Assembly: GCA_943788195.1 (NCBI GenBank)
Contig: CALSPH010000001.1
Coordinates: forward strand, 1,313,595-1,377,594
Direction of reading: 5' to 3'
Source: an uncultured Bacteroidia bacterium
GTDB lineage: Bacteria > Bacteroidota > Bacteroidia > NS11-12g > UBA955
DNA length: 64,000 nucleotides
In this document: positions 1 to 9,900 of the stretch, piece by piece
Numbering within the stretch: the first letter of the stretch is position 1
Layout: every line of letters starts with the position of its first letter
Program-made: the position numbers and the translations under genes
Notes under the pieces: model-generated
Seen by the model: the letters and a program-made list of their open reading frames with translations, nothing else
Told to the model about the DNA's origin: nothing
Database searches by the model: none

Positions 1-868
1 GTGTGTACTACCAAATTATAGTTGTACAATGGATCCAAGTAGAGGGTGTCTGGCAAACCTCTACCATTCATGGTATGCATGTAATTCTTAAGCAATTTGC
101 CGCTGTTGGCATCGTAAAGGGTCATGGCAACATCGGTTTCCAATGGCCTTCCTTCATCGTCTAATAAGTTGATTTGCGCTGTAGTGGAGTTTAAAGCTTG
201 TGATATGATTACATTAAATACATTTTGAAATTCAGCTTCAGAATTTGCATTAAAGTATTTGCCGACACAGTCATAAGTTTGCCTAAAGAGTTCTTCCTTA
301 TCGCCAATTCCAATAATAAACGGTTGCAGAACAACCCCCTTTCTTTAGCAATGCTTTTGCAATAGCACAAGGGTCACCTGAACACTCTTCAACTCCGTCC
401 GTAATTAGGATGATGATATTTCTGCCGGGTGATTTGGGAAAATCATTTGGCCGCACTTAATATACTCTGCGCTATGAGGGTGTACCCTTTGGGTTTAAGC
501 CCATTGATGGTTTCTGTGAGCTGACTGATATTTCCCGGTTTAAACGGAACTTCCAACTTGGTGTCTTGACAATCCTTTTGTACAATAGGGGTTTGATGCC
601 CGAATACCCGCAAAGCCATTTCTACATTCCGCAAGCGAGACAAGCTGTCGACCATTTTGGTCATGATCTTTTTGGCCACCTTCATACGTGAACTTCCATC
701 CATGTATTGCACCATACTATTACTTGCATCCAGTACAAATAATATCCGTGTTTTTTCTTTTGGGCTTTTGAAAGAGCTCGCCTGGCTAAAGCTATTCAGC
801 GAAAAGCCAATCGCTAATAAAAGCGTAAAGCAAAGTTTCAGTGTATGTTGTATGTTTTCGTTTTTCAT
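1..868 (-). CDS. VWA-domain secreted protein, frameshifted and cut by the window edge
   Basis: This is a secreted von Willebrand factor A protein of unknown partner. The start at 868 (MKNENIQ) gives a signal peptide, followed by the VWA fold with the MIDAS sequence DASNSM near residue 48. The reading frame stops at 443, but the fold continues in the two other frames: ITDGVEECSGDPCA (about 340-420), then FIIGIGDKEELF down to base 1. Two extra bases explain this, one in the AAA at 446-448 and one in the G5 run (CCCCC on the plus strand) at 335-339; removing both gives one open frame with no stop. The 3' end lies outside the window. The ATG is next to the stop of the transketolase gene, so the two are probably co-transcribed. 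Functional prediction beyond VWA is not possible. Confidence 0.8.
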
Positions 869-869
869 T

Positions 870-1718
870 TTAGTAATCACCTAGTGTTTCAGGTAATTGA
901 GCCAAAGCTTGTTCCAATTGTTCATCATTTGGTGCAACACCATGCCATTTATGTGAGCCCATCATGAAGTCAACCCCTTGTCCCATATCAGTTTCCATGA
1001 TGATCACCGTGGGTTTATCAATATTTTCTGCAGCCTTTTGAGCGGATTTAACAGTGTCCAGTATATCATCCATATTATTTCCATTCATGTGCAGCACGTT
1101 CCAACCAAAACTTTCAAACTTGGCTCCCAGATCGGTGAAACCCATAATATCTAGGGTAGATCCATCAATTTGCTGTTTGTTGTCATCTACAGTAACTATT
1201 AAACGATTCAGTTTATTGTGTGCAGCAAACATGATGGCCTCCCAGTTTTGCCCTTCTTGCAGTTCACCATCTCCAACATTGCAGAACACAAAATGCGTAT
1301 CGCCATCCAATCTTTTTTGCAATGCAATGCCATTTGAAAAACTAATGCCTTGTCCTAAACTTCCTGTGGCAACGCGCACACCCGGTAAATGTTCTTCCGT
1401 AGCTGGATGCCCTTGCAATCGACTATTCAATTTCCTGAAGGTTGCCAATTCATCTACCGGAAAATATCCAGAGCGAGCTAGAACGCTATAAAATGCAGGG
1501 GAAATGTGTCCGTTTGAAAGAATAAAGACATCTTCTCCATTGCCGCTCATATTGAATTTCTCTGCATTGTGTTCCATCAATTCAAAGTACAATGCAGTGA
1601 AATAATCCGCACAACCCAATGAGCCACCGGGGTGACCGCTATTCACGGCATGAACCATACGTACAATATCTCTACGGACTTGAGAAGCGATTTCTTGTAA
1701 TTTTTCTGAACTCGGCAT
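870..1718 (-). CDS. transketolase, N-terminal (TPP-binding) subunit
   Basis: This is the N-terminal half of a split transketolase, which transfers two-carbon ketol units in the pentose phosphate pathway. At 282 residues it has the normal length for this subunit. The substrate/TPP histidine motif SGHPGG is at 27-32 and the thiamine diphosphate motif GDGELQEG at 149-156, followed by the VDDN stretch near 177. The partner C-terminal subunit, often the next gene in other genomes, is not adjacent here: a VWA gene follows directly. The ATG at 1718 is preceded on the minus strand by GACTTTTG (1743-1736), one mismatch from the Bacteroidota -7 consensus. Confidence 0.95.
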   Translation of the reverse strand: MPSSEKLQEIASQVRRDIVRMVHAVNSGHPGGSLGCADYFTALYFELMEHNAEKFNMSGNGEDVFILSNGHISPAFYSVLARSGYFPVDELATFRKLNSRLQGHPATEEHLPGVRVATGSLGQGISFSNGIALQKRLDGDTHFVFCNVGDGELQEGQNWEAIMFAAHNKLNRLIVTVDDNKQQIDGSTLDIMGFTDLGAKFESFGWNVLHMNGNNMDDILDTVKSAQKAAENIDKPTVIIMETDMGQGVDFMMGSHKWHGVAPNDEQLEQALAQLPETLGDY

Positions 1719-1795
1719 GATTAAATTGTTTTAAACAAAAGTCTTGTATTTCATTCAAAATATTGGACTTTTGACTGAGCAATAGCCCACATCTT

Positions 1796-3337
1796 ATGCC
1801 CAGAATTGTAAACATTGAATTAAAGCCGCATCAGTGTATTGATCAGGAGTCCATTCGTGGGAAGATTAGAGACCGATTTAACTGTGCAAACGAGCCCATT
1901 GTGCTGCTTAAAAAGTCATTGGATGCGCGTTCGCGCAAAAACATCCATTTTAAGATACGGGCTCAAATTGGAGCAAGCGAAGAAGAGCAGTCCGACCGTG
2001 CTTTTGAGGGTGAACGTAAGCTGAAAGGCACCTGCCACATCATTGGTTTTGGTCCTGCAGGAATGTTTGCTGCAATGGAACTGTTGGAAAATGGAATTAA
2101 ACCCATTGTGATTGAACGAGGTAAAGCGGTGAAAGAACGTAGGCGTGATTTAGCCGCTTTGAATAAAGAATTGTTAGTGGACCCCGATTCCAATTACTGT
2201 TTCGGTGAAGGGGGTGCCGGAACCTATTCGGATGGCAAGCTCTATACGCGTTCTAAAAAACGAGGCAGTGTAGAGCGCATCCTTAAATCGTTTGTTCAGT
2301 TTGGAGCCAATGACAATATATTATACGAAGCGCATCCACATATTGGAACCAATAAATTGCCGGCCATTATCGAAAAGATGCGTGCGTTTATTCTGGAGCA
2401 TGGGGGTGAGATTCACTTTAATTCACGGTTAACCGATGTGGATTATAGCCAAGGGAAAATTCAATCCATTACTGTAAACAATAACGATCAAATGGCCGTA
2501 GAAGATTTGATATTGGCTACAGGGCACTCTGCCAGAGATGTATATACCTTATTGAAGAAGAAGAACATTGAAATTGAGTTGAAACTTTTCGCATTGGGCG
2601 TGCGTATCGAACATCCCCAGGATCTGGTGGATGAAATGCAATACCATTGTTCGCGTGGTGAATATTTGCCTCCAGCCAGTTACCGCATCGTGAATCAGGT
2701 GAAGGAACGGGGGGTGTTTTCATTTTGCATGTGCCCAGGAGGAATCATTGCTCCAGCTTCAACCGATGTGAAAGAGACCGTGGTAAATGGGTGGAGTCCC
2801 AGCAAACGTAATGGAGCATATGCGAATAGTGGACTGGTGGTTCAACTATATGAACAAGATTTTGCTGCATATAGCCAATTTGAGGAATTGGCTGGAATGA
2901 TGTTTCAAAAAGAAGTAGAACAAAAGTGTTTTGAATCAACGGGAAGTATAGTAGCTGCATCCCAGGCTGTGGGAGATTTTGTACAAGGCAAGCAATCTAC
3001 TAAGCTGAATGATTGCAGTTATGTTCCTGGGATACAATCAGTTAAATTGGATGAGGTACTTCCAGAATTTATTACTTCGAGTTTACGCGAAGGGATTCAA
3101 CATTTTGGGAAACGTATGAAAGGGTATGATAGCAATGAGGGCAATTTGGTGGCCACCGAAAGTAGAACATCCAGCCCAGTGCGCATCCCACGAGATAAAG
3201 AGACCCTGCAACATCCGCAATTGAGAAATTTTTACCCTTGTGGTGAAGGAGCAGGTTATGCGGGCGGTATTGTGAGTGCTGCAATTGATGGCATGCGTTG
3301 CACCCTAGAAATTGTAAAAAAAAGAAATGAAAAATAA
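1796..3337 (+). CDS. FAD-dependent dehydrogenase (COG2509-like NAD(P)/FAD oxidoreductase)
   Basis: This is a flavoprotein of the uncharacterised FAD-dependent dehydrogenase family. About 75 residues of N-terminal extension precede the Rossmann FAD-binding motif GFGPAGMFAA (near 84-93), and a basic-acidic ERGKAVKERR stretch follows the second strand. A GEGGAGTYSDGKL segment (around residue 140) and the C-terminal FYPCGEGAGYAGGI motif, which usually binds FAD, are both present, so the protein looks complete at 513 residues. Its physiological substrate is not known. The next gene overlaps its last 11 bases, so the two are translationally coupled. Confidence 0.85.
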   Translation: MPRIVNIELKPHQCIDQESIRGKIRDRFNCANEPIVLLKKSLDARSRKNIHFKIRAQIGASEEEQSDRAFEGERKLKGTCHIIGFGPAGMFAAMELLENGIKPIVIERGKAVKERRRDLAALNKELLVDPDSNYCFGEGGAGTYSDGKLYTRSKKRGSVERILKSFVQFGANDNILYEAHPHIGTNKLPAIIEKMRAFILEHGGEIHFNSRLTDVDYSQGKIQSITVNNNDQMAVEDLILATGHSARDVYTLLKKKNIEIELKLFALGVRIEHPQDLVDEMQYHCSRGEYLPPASYRIVNQVKERGVFSFCMCPGGIIAPASTDVKETVVNGWSPSKRNGAYANSGLVVQLYEQDFAAYSQFEELAGMMFQKEVEQKCFESTGSIVAASQAVGDFVQGKQSTKLNDCSYVPGIQSVKLDEVLPEFITSSLREGIQHFGKRMKGYDSNEGNLVATESRTSSPVRIPRDKETLQHPQLRNFYPCGEGAGYAGGIVSAAIDGMRCTLEIVKKRNEK

Positions 3338-3692
3338 AGAAAATGTTTTGGTGATTGGCGCCAGTCCCAATGAGCGTAGATATAGTTTTATTGCAACACA
3401 AATGCTTACAGAGTATGAGCATCAAGTGTATCCTTATGGCATTCGGAAAGGACTAATTGGTGAATTATCCATCGCATTGGATTGGCCTCAGCAGTCATTT
3501 GAAACCGTAACCCTATATGTGGGTCCGCAATTGCAGGATCAATATATGCAGCCCATCATCGACCTGAAACCCAAGCGGGTAATATTCAATCCAGGAACAG
3601 AGAATGAGGCATTTTACGCAGCCTTAGATCAAGCAGGTATTGCCTACGAAGAGGCCTGTACTTTGGTGTTGCTGCGCACGGGGCAATATTAA
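3327..3692 (+). CDS. CoA-binding protein (YccU-like)
   Basis: This small Rossmann-fold protein of the CoA_binding_2 family has 121 residues, the normal length. The nucleotide-binding start NVLVIGASPNERRYSF is at 6-21, the central YVGPQLQ and the strand RVIFNPGTENE follow, and the C-terminus has EEACTLVLLRTG, the family's typical end. Family members bind CoA in vitro but have no agreed cellular role. It overlaps the end of the FAD-dehydrogenase gene and has no promoter of its own that I can see. Confidence 0.85.
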   Translation: MKNKENVLVIGASPNERRYSFIATQMLTEYEHQVYPYGIRKGLIGELSIALDWPQQSFETVTLYVGPQLQDQYMQPIIDLKPKRVIFNPGTENEAFYAALDQAGIAYEEACTLVLLRTGQY

Positions 3693-3852
3693 TTTTTACT
3701 ACTTTTGGGGGCAGGTATTGAGCTTGTTAAAAGCAACATAGTGCAGTAAGTTTAACATGTACTATATGGAATCACTTAATTTACCATACCACAAAACGAT
3801 ACACCCTTTAACTTAGGAGGATAACTATTCTAAACGCGTTTGCAGTTCTTTT

Positions 3853-3860
3853 TAATTTTG
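3853..3860 (+). promoter_or_regulatory. Bacteroidota -7 element, ompA-type lipoprotein gene
   Basis: TAATTTTG is a perfect match to the TAnnTTTG -7 consensus of the Bacteroidota housekeeping sigma factor. It ends only four bases before the ATG at 3865, so the mRNA would have almost no leader. No clear -33 TTG is visible. Confidence 0.6.
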
Positions 3861-3864
3861 TACT

Positions 3865-4839
3865 ATGAAAATGAAGTTGGTCGCTATCGCGCTTGCGAGC
3901 GTATTCTTATTGGCATGTGTTCCTCAACGAAAGTTGGAAGAATCGGAAGGCAGGGTTGCTGCCTTGGAAGCCAAACTAAAAAACTTGGAAACCAGTTTAA
4001 ATGCCTTGCGTTCTGAAAAACAACAACAAATCTCCAATAATTTGGAGCTTTCTCGGAGAATTGAGGATTTGGTAAAGGACAGTATTATGACCCACAAAGC
4101 ATTGGACATGCAGATTAAGGCCTATGATAAACTCACTTCCGTTCAAGAAAAAACCATTGCCAACACCGAAGCAGAGAATATTAAAATGCTGAGTGAATTG
4201 AATAAACGATCTGAAGAATTGCGTAAAAAAGAATTGGCCCTTGCGGAAAAAGAAGGGCAGATCATTGCCTCGCAGAATAAATCCAATAAATTAAGCGGTG
4301 ATTTAGTTCAACGCGAAAAGAAGATCAAGGAATTGGAGGATGCCATACGACATAAAGATTCAGCGGTGAAAGCATTAAACACCAGTATTGCTGCAGCATT
4401 GAATAGCTATAAGAATTTGGGCCTATCGGTAACAGAGAAGGACGGTAAAGTGTATGTGAGCTTAGAAGAAAAACTGTTGTTCAAATCGGGTTCCTATAAC
4501 ATTGACGAAAAAGGAAAAGCGGTATTGTTAACCGTAGCGAAAGCGTTGAATGAAAACCCAGATGTAACCATCATGATTGAAGGACACACGGATAATGTAC
4601 CTTTTAACGGCAAAGGGACGCTCAAAGACAATTGGGATTTGAGTGTGATGCGTGCCACCACCATTGTGAAGATTTTGGTGGATGAAGGCAAGGTAGATCC
4701 CAAGCGCATTTTAGCGGCAGGTAGAGGTGAGCATATGCCCATTAATACCGATAATACCAGCGAAGGAAGACAAGCCAACCGCAGGACAGAAATAATCTTA
4801 ACCCCTCAGTTGAGCGAAATACTTAAAAGTTTAGAGTAG
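3865..4839 (+). CDS. OmpA-family lipoprotein with coiled coil
   Basis: This is a cell-envelope lipoprotein that should anchor the outer membrane to peptidoglycan. A lipoprotein signal peptide ends in FLLAC with the lipidated Cys at residue 18. Residues about 24-180 are rich in heptad-like K/E/L sequence and form a long coiled coil. The C-terminal OmpA domain (about 200-315) carries LLFKSGSYNIDEKG, then IEGHTDNVPFNGKG with the peptidoglycan-binding residues, and RGEHMPINTDNTSEGRQANR. The length of 324 residues is usual for this type. Confidence 0.92.
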   Translation: MKMKLVAIALASVFLLACVPQRKLEESEGRVAALEAKLKNLETSLNALRSEKQQQISNNLELSRRIEDLVKDSIMTHKALDMQIKAYDKLTSVQEKTIANTEAENIKMLSELNKRSEELRKKELALAEKEGQIIASQNKSNKLSGDLVQREKKIKELEDAIRHKDSAVKALNTSIAAALNSYKNLGLSVTEKDGKVYVSLEEKLLFKSGSYNIDEKGKAVLLTVAKALNENPDVTIMIEGHTDNVPFNGKGTLKDNWDLSVMRATTIVKILVDEGKVDPKRILAAGRGEHMPINTDNTSEGRQANRRTEIILTPQLSEILKSLE

Positions 4840-4891
4840 TATGTGTTGATATTTATTCGCAAAAGGGCATCAACCCGCCTGTTGAATGCAG

Positions 4892-4899
4892 TACCTTTG
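4892..4899 (+). promoter_or_regulatory. Bacteroidota -7 element, GlmU-like gene
   Basis: TACCTTTG matches TAnnTTTG exactly and lies 13 bases before the first ATG (4913), which fits a short leader. No good -33 TTG is seen at the usual spacing. Confidence 0.55.
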
Positions 4900-4912
4900 C
4901 ATGCTTTAATTT

Positions 4913-6073
4913 ATGGGTATGCAGGTAGATTTTTTTGATGATCATTTAAGAATTGATTTATTTCCACTGACTTTAACTCGCCCCTGTGCTGAGCTGAGAT
5001 GTGGTATTTTAACCATAGCAGAAAAGTGGAAACATGCCCTCGGTTTATCTGGAGTGGGTTATAAAACAGAATCTTATCTGCAGGCTGTTTTTCCATCCGT
5101 CAATGCAGATATTCACATCAATGGACGGGTTCTACCCAATCCAGAATTGATTGAAACCATACTTCGATTGAAGAAAGGAGACTACATCACCTTGGGAGAT
5201 ACCACAATCGCCTATCACGGTGCGCAAGAAAACCGAATAAGCTATGCCAGTGCAATTACAGCGGTTACCCGTTGCCATAACCTATTTACTTTTGCTGATA
5301 CTGAAATTAAAAACGATTTTGAACTACTCACGAAAAATCGGACGTCACAAGATCTGAATGAATCGAATATGGTTATTGGTGATTCACCTGTATTTATGGA
5401 AGAAGGGGCAGAAGCCTATGCTGCTGTGTTTAACACACTGGAGGGTCCCATTTATATTGGCAAAAATGCGTTGGTAATGGAAGGGGCATTAATCAGGGGT
5501 CCATTTGCCTTAGGCGAATCAAGCACGGTAAAAATGGGAGCCACAATTTATGGAGCCACTTCCATTGGGCCACATTGCAAGGTGGGTGGCGAAGTGAGCA
5601 ACTCTGTACTTTTTGGATATAGTAATAAAGGCCACGATGGGTATTTAGGCAATAGTGTGCTGGGAGAATGGTGCAATTTGGGAGCGGATACCAATACCTC
5701 TAATCTCAAAAATAACTATGATGAGGTAAAATTGTGGAACTATAATCAGGAGAAGTTTGAAAAAACAGGTTTGCAATTCTGTGGTTTAATCATGGGCGAC
5801 CATAGTAAGACCAGTATAAACACAATGCTCAATACGGGCACTGTGATTGGTGTGTCAAGCAATATATTTGGAAGTGGATTTCCACGCAACTTTGTGCCAT
5901 CATTTGCTTGGGGGGGGGCTTCAGGTTTTTCAACCTATCAAATTGCAAAAGCACTGGTTACCTCAAAACTGGTGTATAAAAGACGTAAAAAAGAATTCGG
6001 ATTGGATGAAGAGCATGTTTTTGAGCATCTATTTGCCCAAGAAAGTAAATTCAGAATCTGGGAAAATAAATAA
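4913..6073 (+). CDS. GlmU-family protein with left-handed beta-helix (putative sugar nucleotidyltransferase)
   Basis: This belongs to the Bacteroidota 'GlmU family / putative sugar nucleotidyltransferase' proteins. The N-terminal part starts with the conserved DLFPLTLTRPCAELRCGILT (residues about 15-35) but lacks the GxGTRM pyrophosphorylase loop of true GlmU. The second half (from about 175) is a hexapeptide-repeat left-handed beta-helix: GPIYIGKNALVMEGALIRGP and following turns, as in acyltransferases. The start could be the ATG at 4913 or the one at 4919. It is followed eight bases later by tpiA. A sugar-nucleotide role is inferred from the family; no substrate can be named. Confidence 0.8.
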   Translation: MGMQVDFFDDHLRIDLFPLTLTRPCAELRCGILTIAEKWKHALGLSGVGYKTESYLQAVFPSVNADIHINGRVLPNPELIETILRLKKGDYITLGDTTIAYHGAQENRISYASAITAVTRCHNLFTFADTEIKNDFELLTKNRTSQDLNESNMVIGDSPVFMEEGAEAYAAVFNTLEGPIYIGKNALVMEGALIRGPFALGESSTVKMGATIYGATSIGPHCKVGGEVSNSVLFGYSNKGHDGYLGNSVLGEWCNLGADTNTSNLKNNYDEVKLWNYNQEKFEKTGLQFCGLIMGDHSKTSINTMLNTGTVIGVSSNIFGSGFPRNFVPSFAWGGASGFSTYQIAKALVTSKLVYKRRKKEFGLDEEHVFEHLFAQESKFRIWENK

Positions 6074-6081
6074 TTCAATAT

Positions 6082-6846
6082 ATGAATAGAACAAAAATAA
6101 TAGCGGGTAATTGGAAAATGAATACCACCGTGGAGCGTGGACTTTCACTTACGAAGGAAATAGAAGGAATCGTTAAAGATGAAGTAACGAATGATGCTGA
6201 AATCATTTTATGCCCACCATTTGTAACCTTGGCGAGTATGACCCGCTTGCTTCAAGGGAATTCACGCATTCAAGTAGGTGCGCAGAACTGTCATCAAAAA
6301 GAAAGGGGTGCCTATACCGGCTCGATTAATTGCGAAATGATTAAAGATACCGGTGCAACCTATGTAATCGTTGGACATTCAGAACGAAGACAATATGCCC
6401 ATGAAGGAAATGGATTATTGGCTGAAAAGATTGACCTAACCTTAAAGTATGGGTTGAAACCCATTTATTGTTTTGGTGAAACTCAAGTGGAACGCAAAAG
6501 CGGAGAATTTGTTAAAGTGATTAGCCGACAAATCTCAGAGTCTTTGTTTCATTTGAGTCAAGAAGCCTTTTCTAAATTGGTCTTGGCTTACGAGCCTGTA
6601 TGGGCTATTGGTACTGGCGAAACAGCAACTCCAGAACAAGCCAATGAAATTCATGCTATGGTGCGTGAACAGATCAAACAAAAATATGATATCAATACAG
6701 CGGAGCGTGTTCGCATATTATATGGTGGATCAGTTAAACCAAATAACGCACAAGAGTTATTTCAACAACCCGATATAGATGGGGGTTTAATTGGCGGAGC
6801 TGCCTTGGATGCACGCAGTTTTGTCGAAATTATTAAGCAAGCATAA
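6082..6846 (+). CDS. tpiA: triose-phosphate isomerase
   Basis: This glycolytic enzyme interconverts dihydroxyacetone phosphate and glyceraldehyde 3-phosphate in the cytoplasm. The 254-residue protein is full length. The substrate-binding Lys lies in GNWKMN (9-14), the catalytic His in VGHSERRQY (around 97-105), and the catalytic Glu in AYEPVWAIGTG (around 168-178), with the phosphate loop YGGSVKPNN and GGLIGGAAL near the C-terminus. It follows the GlmU-like gene by eight bases and is probably in the same transcript. Confidence 0.98.
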   Translation: MNRTKIIAGNWKMNTTVERGLSLTKEIEGIVKDEVTNDAEIILCPPFVTLASMTRLLQGNSRIQVGAQNCHQKERGAYTGSINCEMIKDTGATYVIVGHSERRQYAHEGNGLLAEKIDLTLKYGLKPIYCFGETQVERKSGEFVKVISRQISESLFHLSQEAFSKLVLAYEPVWAIGTGETATPEQANEIHAMVREQIKQKYDINTAERVRILYGGSVKPNNAQELFQQPDIDGGLIGGAALDARSFVEIIKQA

Positions 6847-6925
6847 TCTTCCAATCCAATATTGGAATATTTCTTGCGTTATCAATTCATAAATATACAT
6901 GATTAACCCAAAGAGAGCCTTTTTT

Positions 6926-9900
6926 ATGCGTTTACTTAATTCGCTTAGCAGATTAGTTCCATTGCTTTTCTTGTTTTTAGCAACGACTCATGTCAATGCG
7001 CAAAAAAGTTTTTCAAGGGATTCAGCAAAATTCATCAAAGAGTATAGTTCATATGTTGGACAAATCAACTCTGAAGAAATTAAACGTGAGATTAAATTGT
7101 TTCAAACGTATTGGAGCACGGGTGAATTTAGCAAAAAGGAATTGGGGGATATCAACCAATTGGCCAATTCAATGCTATTGGTAGGTATGAAGCCAGATCC
7201 TTATTTTTTACTTTTAACTAAATGTTTGAATGCATATGTAACTAATGACTTGAAGAAGAAAGTGTTGACCGATTTTATCTCCATTTCATCCCAAAATTTA
7301 GAAGCAAACAAACTTGGTTTTAAAGCATTTATGAGCACATGTTATCCGCTGTTTAGTGAGAATACATTGGCAGATAATGACAAGCGTAAATGGTATGTTA
7401 GGAATAATGATTACACCTTAAGTAATAAGGGCGGATTTTCCATTGAGTTTGTGGAGTCAGACTTAATTTGTAAGGCGCCTTTTGACAGTATGATTATCAT
7501 AGGAACCACAGGGGTTTTTTATCCGAATGATCAAATGTGGAAAGGGGATAATGGCACCATGACATGGAGCAGGCACGGAAGAGAAGATGCGTATGTTGAA
7601 TTTGGGAATTATTCTGTAAATTTAAACGGAAGTGAAATTCAGATTAAAAATGCGGAGTATACCAATAAGGACTTTTTCGCTGGAAAAGTGAAAGGGGTTT
7701 TTCAGGATAAAGTATCCTATTCAACCGATACCGGTTTAGTTTCCAAATCCATTTATCCGTCTTTTAGTACCTATGATGCAAATGTAGAAATCAAGAACTT
7801 AGTAGGTAAAGAAGCCAGGTATTTTGGTGGAATATCTGTAAAAGGGAAGCAAATTTATTCTCAAACTTTTGGAGATAAACCTGCCACCATTGAATTGTTA
7901 TTTAAAGGGAAAACTAAAATTATTGTAAAATCGGCAACATTCAAAATATCATCGGGTACGGTGGCAAGCCAAGGAGCAGAGATATTTGTACTCATGGATT
8001 CTGGGCAAATTTACCATCCCAAAGCCCGTTTTAATTATAATTTTGAGAAGAAGAATGTCTTTATTAGTAGAGGGAAGGAAGGCTTAACGCGTGCGAATTT
8101 TCAAGATAACTATCATAATGTAGAATATGAAGTAGATAACATCAATTGGAAACAAGAAGAACCCTTTATAGAATTTGACAATTTAAGTAGCGATAAGCCA
8201 GCGATTATCGAATCGCTAAACTATTACCGCAGGTTTAGGTATGATAAAATACAAGGAATGCTCAGTGCAAACCCGATTGAAACCATGCTCAGATATGCAA
8301 TTAAAAACCGAACATCAGATATATTTCTTCCAGATTATGCAAAGTACCGCAGGAATGAAAAGAAGAATATGATGATTCAAGTCTATGACTTGGCGGATGG
8401 GGGTTTTATTCGATATAATCCAAAGAATGATTCTATTCATATTGAAAAGAAAATGTTCAACTATTACTATGCGAACAAAGGGGTTAAGGATTATGACATA
8501 ATCCGTTTAAATAGTGTGATTTCTGCGCGAAGTAACGCCTCGTTAAATTTATTAAATGATGAAGTAACCGTTCAAGGGGTTAGGCGATTCAACTTCTCCG
8601 ATTCGCAAAATGTAATTGCTGTGCCCACAGAGCAAACGGTAGTGATAAAAGCGAATCGAACACTTGCCTTTGGTGGCATGATTAGAGCAGGTCGTTTTGA
8701 TCTTTTTAGCAAGGACTTTGAGTTTGATTATGAAAACTTTGCTACTAAGCCTACAACCATTGATTCAATGCGTCTTTACTACCCAGATGAAGATGGTAAA
8801 ATGCGAAGAGTGAACAGTGTTTTGTCCAATTTATATGGTGTACTTGAAATAGACAAACCCAACAATAAGGCGGGGTTAAAAGATTTTCCTGAATATCCAA
8901 TTTTTCGCAGTGAGCGGGGGTCTGAAGTAACCTACGATAAACCTTCGACACACAATGGAGTCTATAAAGCAGATGATTTTAAGTTTGTAGTTGATCCATT
9001 TGAGATAGACAGTTTAGATAACTTTACGGTTGAAGGACTTCAATTTGACGGAACCTTTATTTCTGCGGATATCTTCCCTGATTTTAAATACAAACTGAGT
9101 ATCCAAGAAGACTTTTCATTGGGTTTCAAGAAAGCTTCACCGCCTAGTGGTTATGCTATGTATATGGGGAAAGGCCAAGGTTTCATGGACATTAACCTTT
9201 CCAATGAAGGACTGTATGGGTCCGGAAGAATTGAATATAGCGGAACTACCATTGAGTCTGAAAGCTTTCTGTTACTCCCCAATAAAACAGTTGCAAAGGC
9301 CAATAAATTCACTGTTCCCGAAGATGGTAAATATCCAGCTGTAGTTGGGGCAAACTTGGGCACAACCTGGAGTCCATATGAGGAAAATATGAGCTTGGCC
9401 ACATCCAATCCAGATGCTACCATGAAGGTATTTAAAATGGGGTATGACTTCTCAGGTGAAATGAAAGTAACGCCTACATCACTTAAAGGCAATGGGCTGT
9501 TGGCTTGGGATGAGGCTGAGTTTACATCCACTAACATGGTATTTAAACCAAATGGAGTTACAGCAGATACTGGAGCCATTAAAATATTCGCGGCTGACAC
9601 GAATAAAATCGCATTTAACTCAAGCAACCTCAGGAGTAATATCGATTTTACTAAACGTGAAGGAAAGTTTACAGCCAATAATGTGAATGACCTGACTTAT
9701 TTGCCATTCAATCAATATGGCTCAAATATGAACGATTATAAATGGAATATGGATGATAAAACCATCGATATTAATATCGGAAATATGGGTGCTGTGAAAC
9801 CGTATTTTGTGGCAACTAAACCAGGGATGGACTCCCTGAAATTTGAAGCGAAGCATGCGTTATTTGATATCGCTTCAGGGGTGTTGGCCATAGATGAGAT

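Noticed and set aside
9151-9678. A 175-residue antisense frame inside the large secreted protein
   Set aside because: It is one of several overlapping open frames on the opposite strand of a long coding region, with no start signal or family features; the sense gene explains the sequence.
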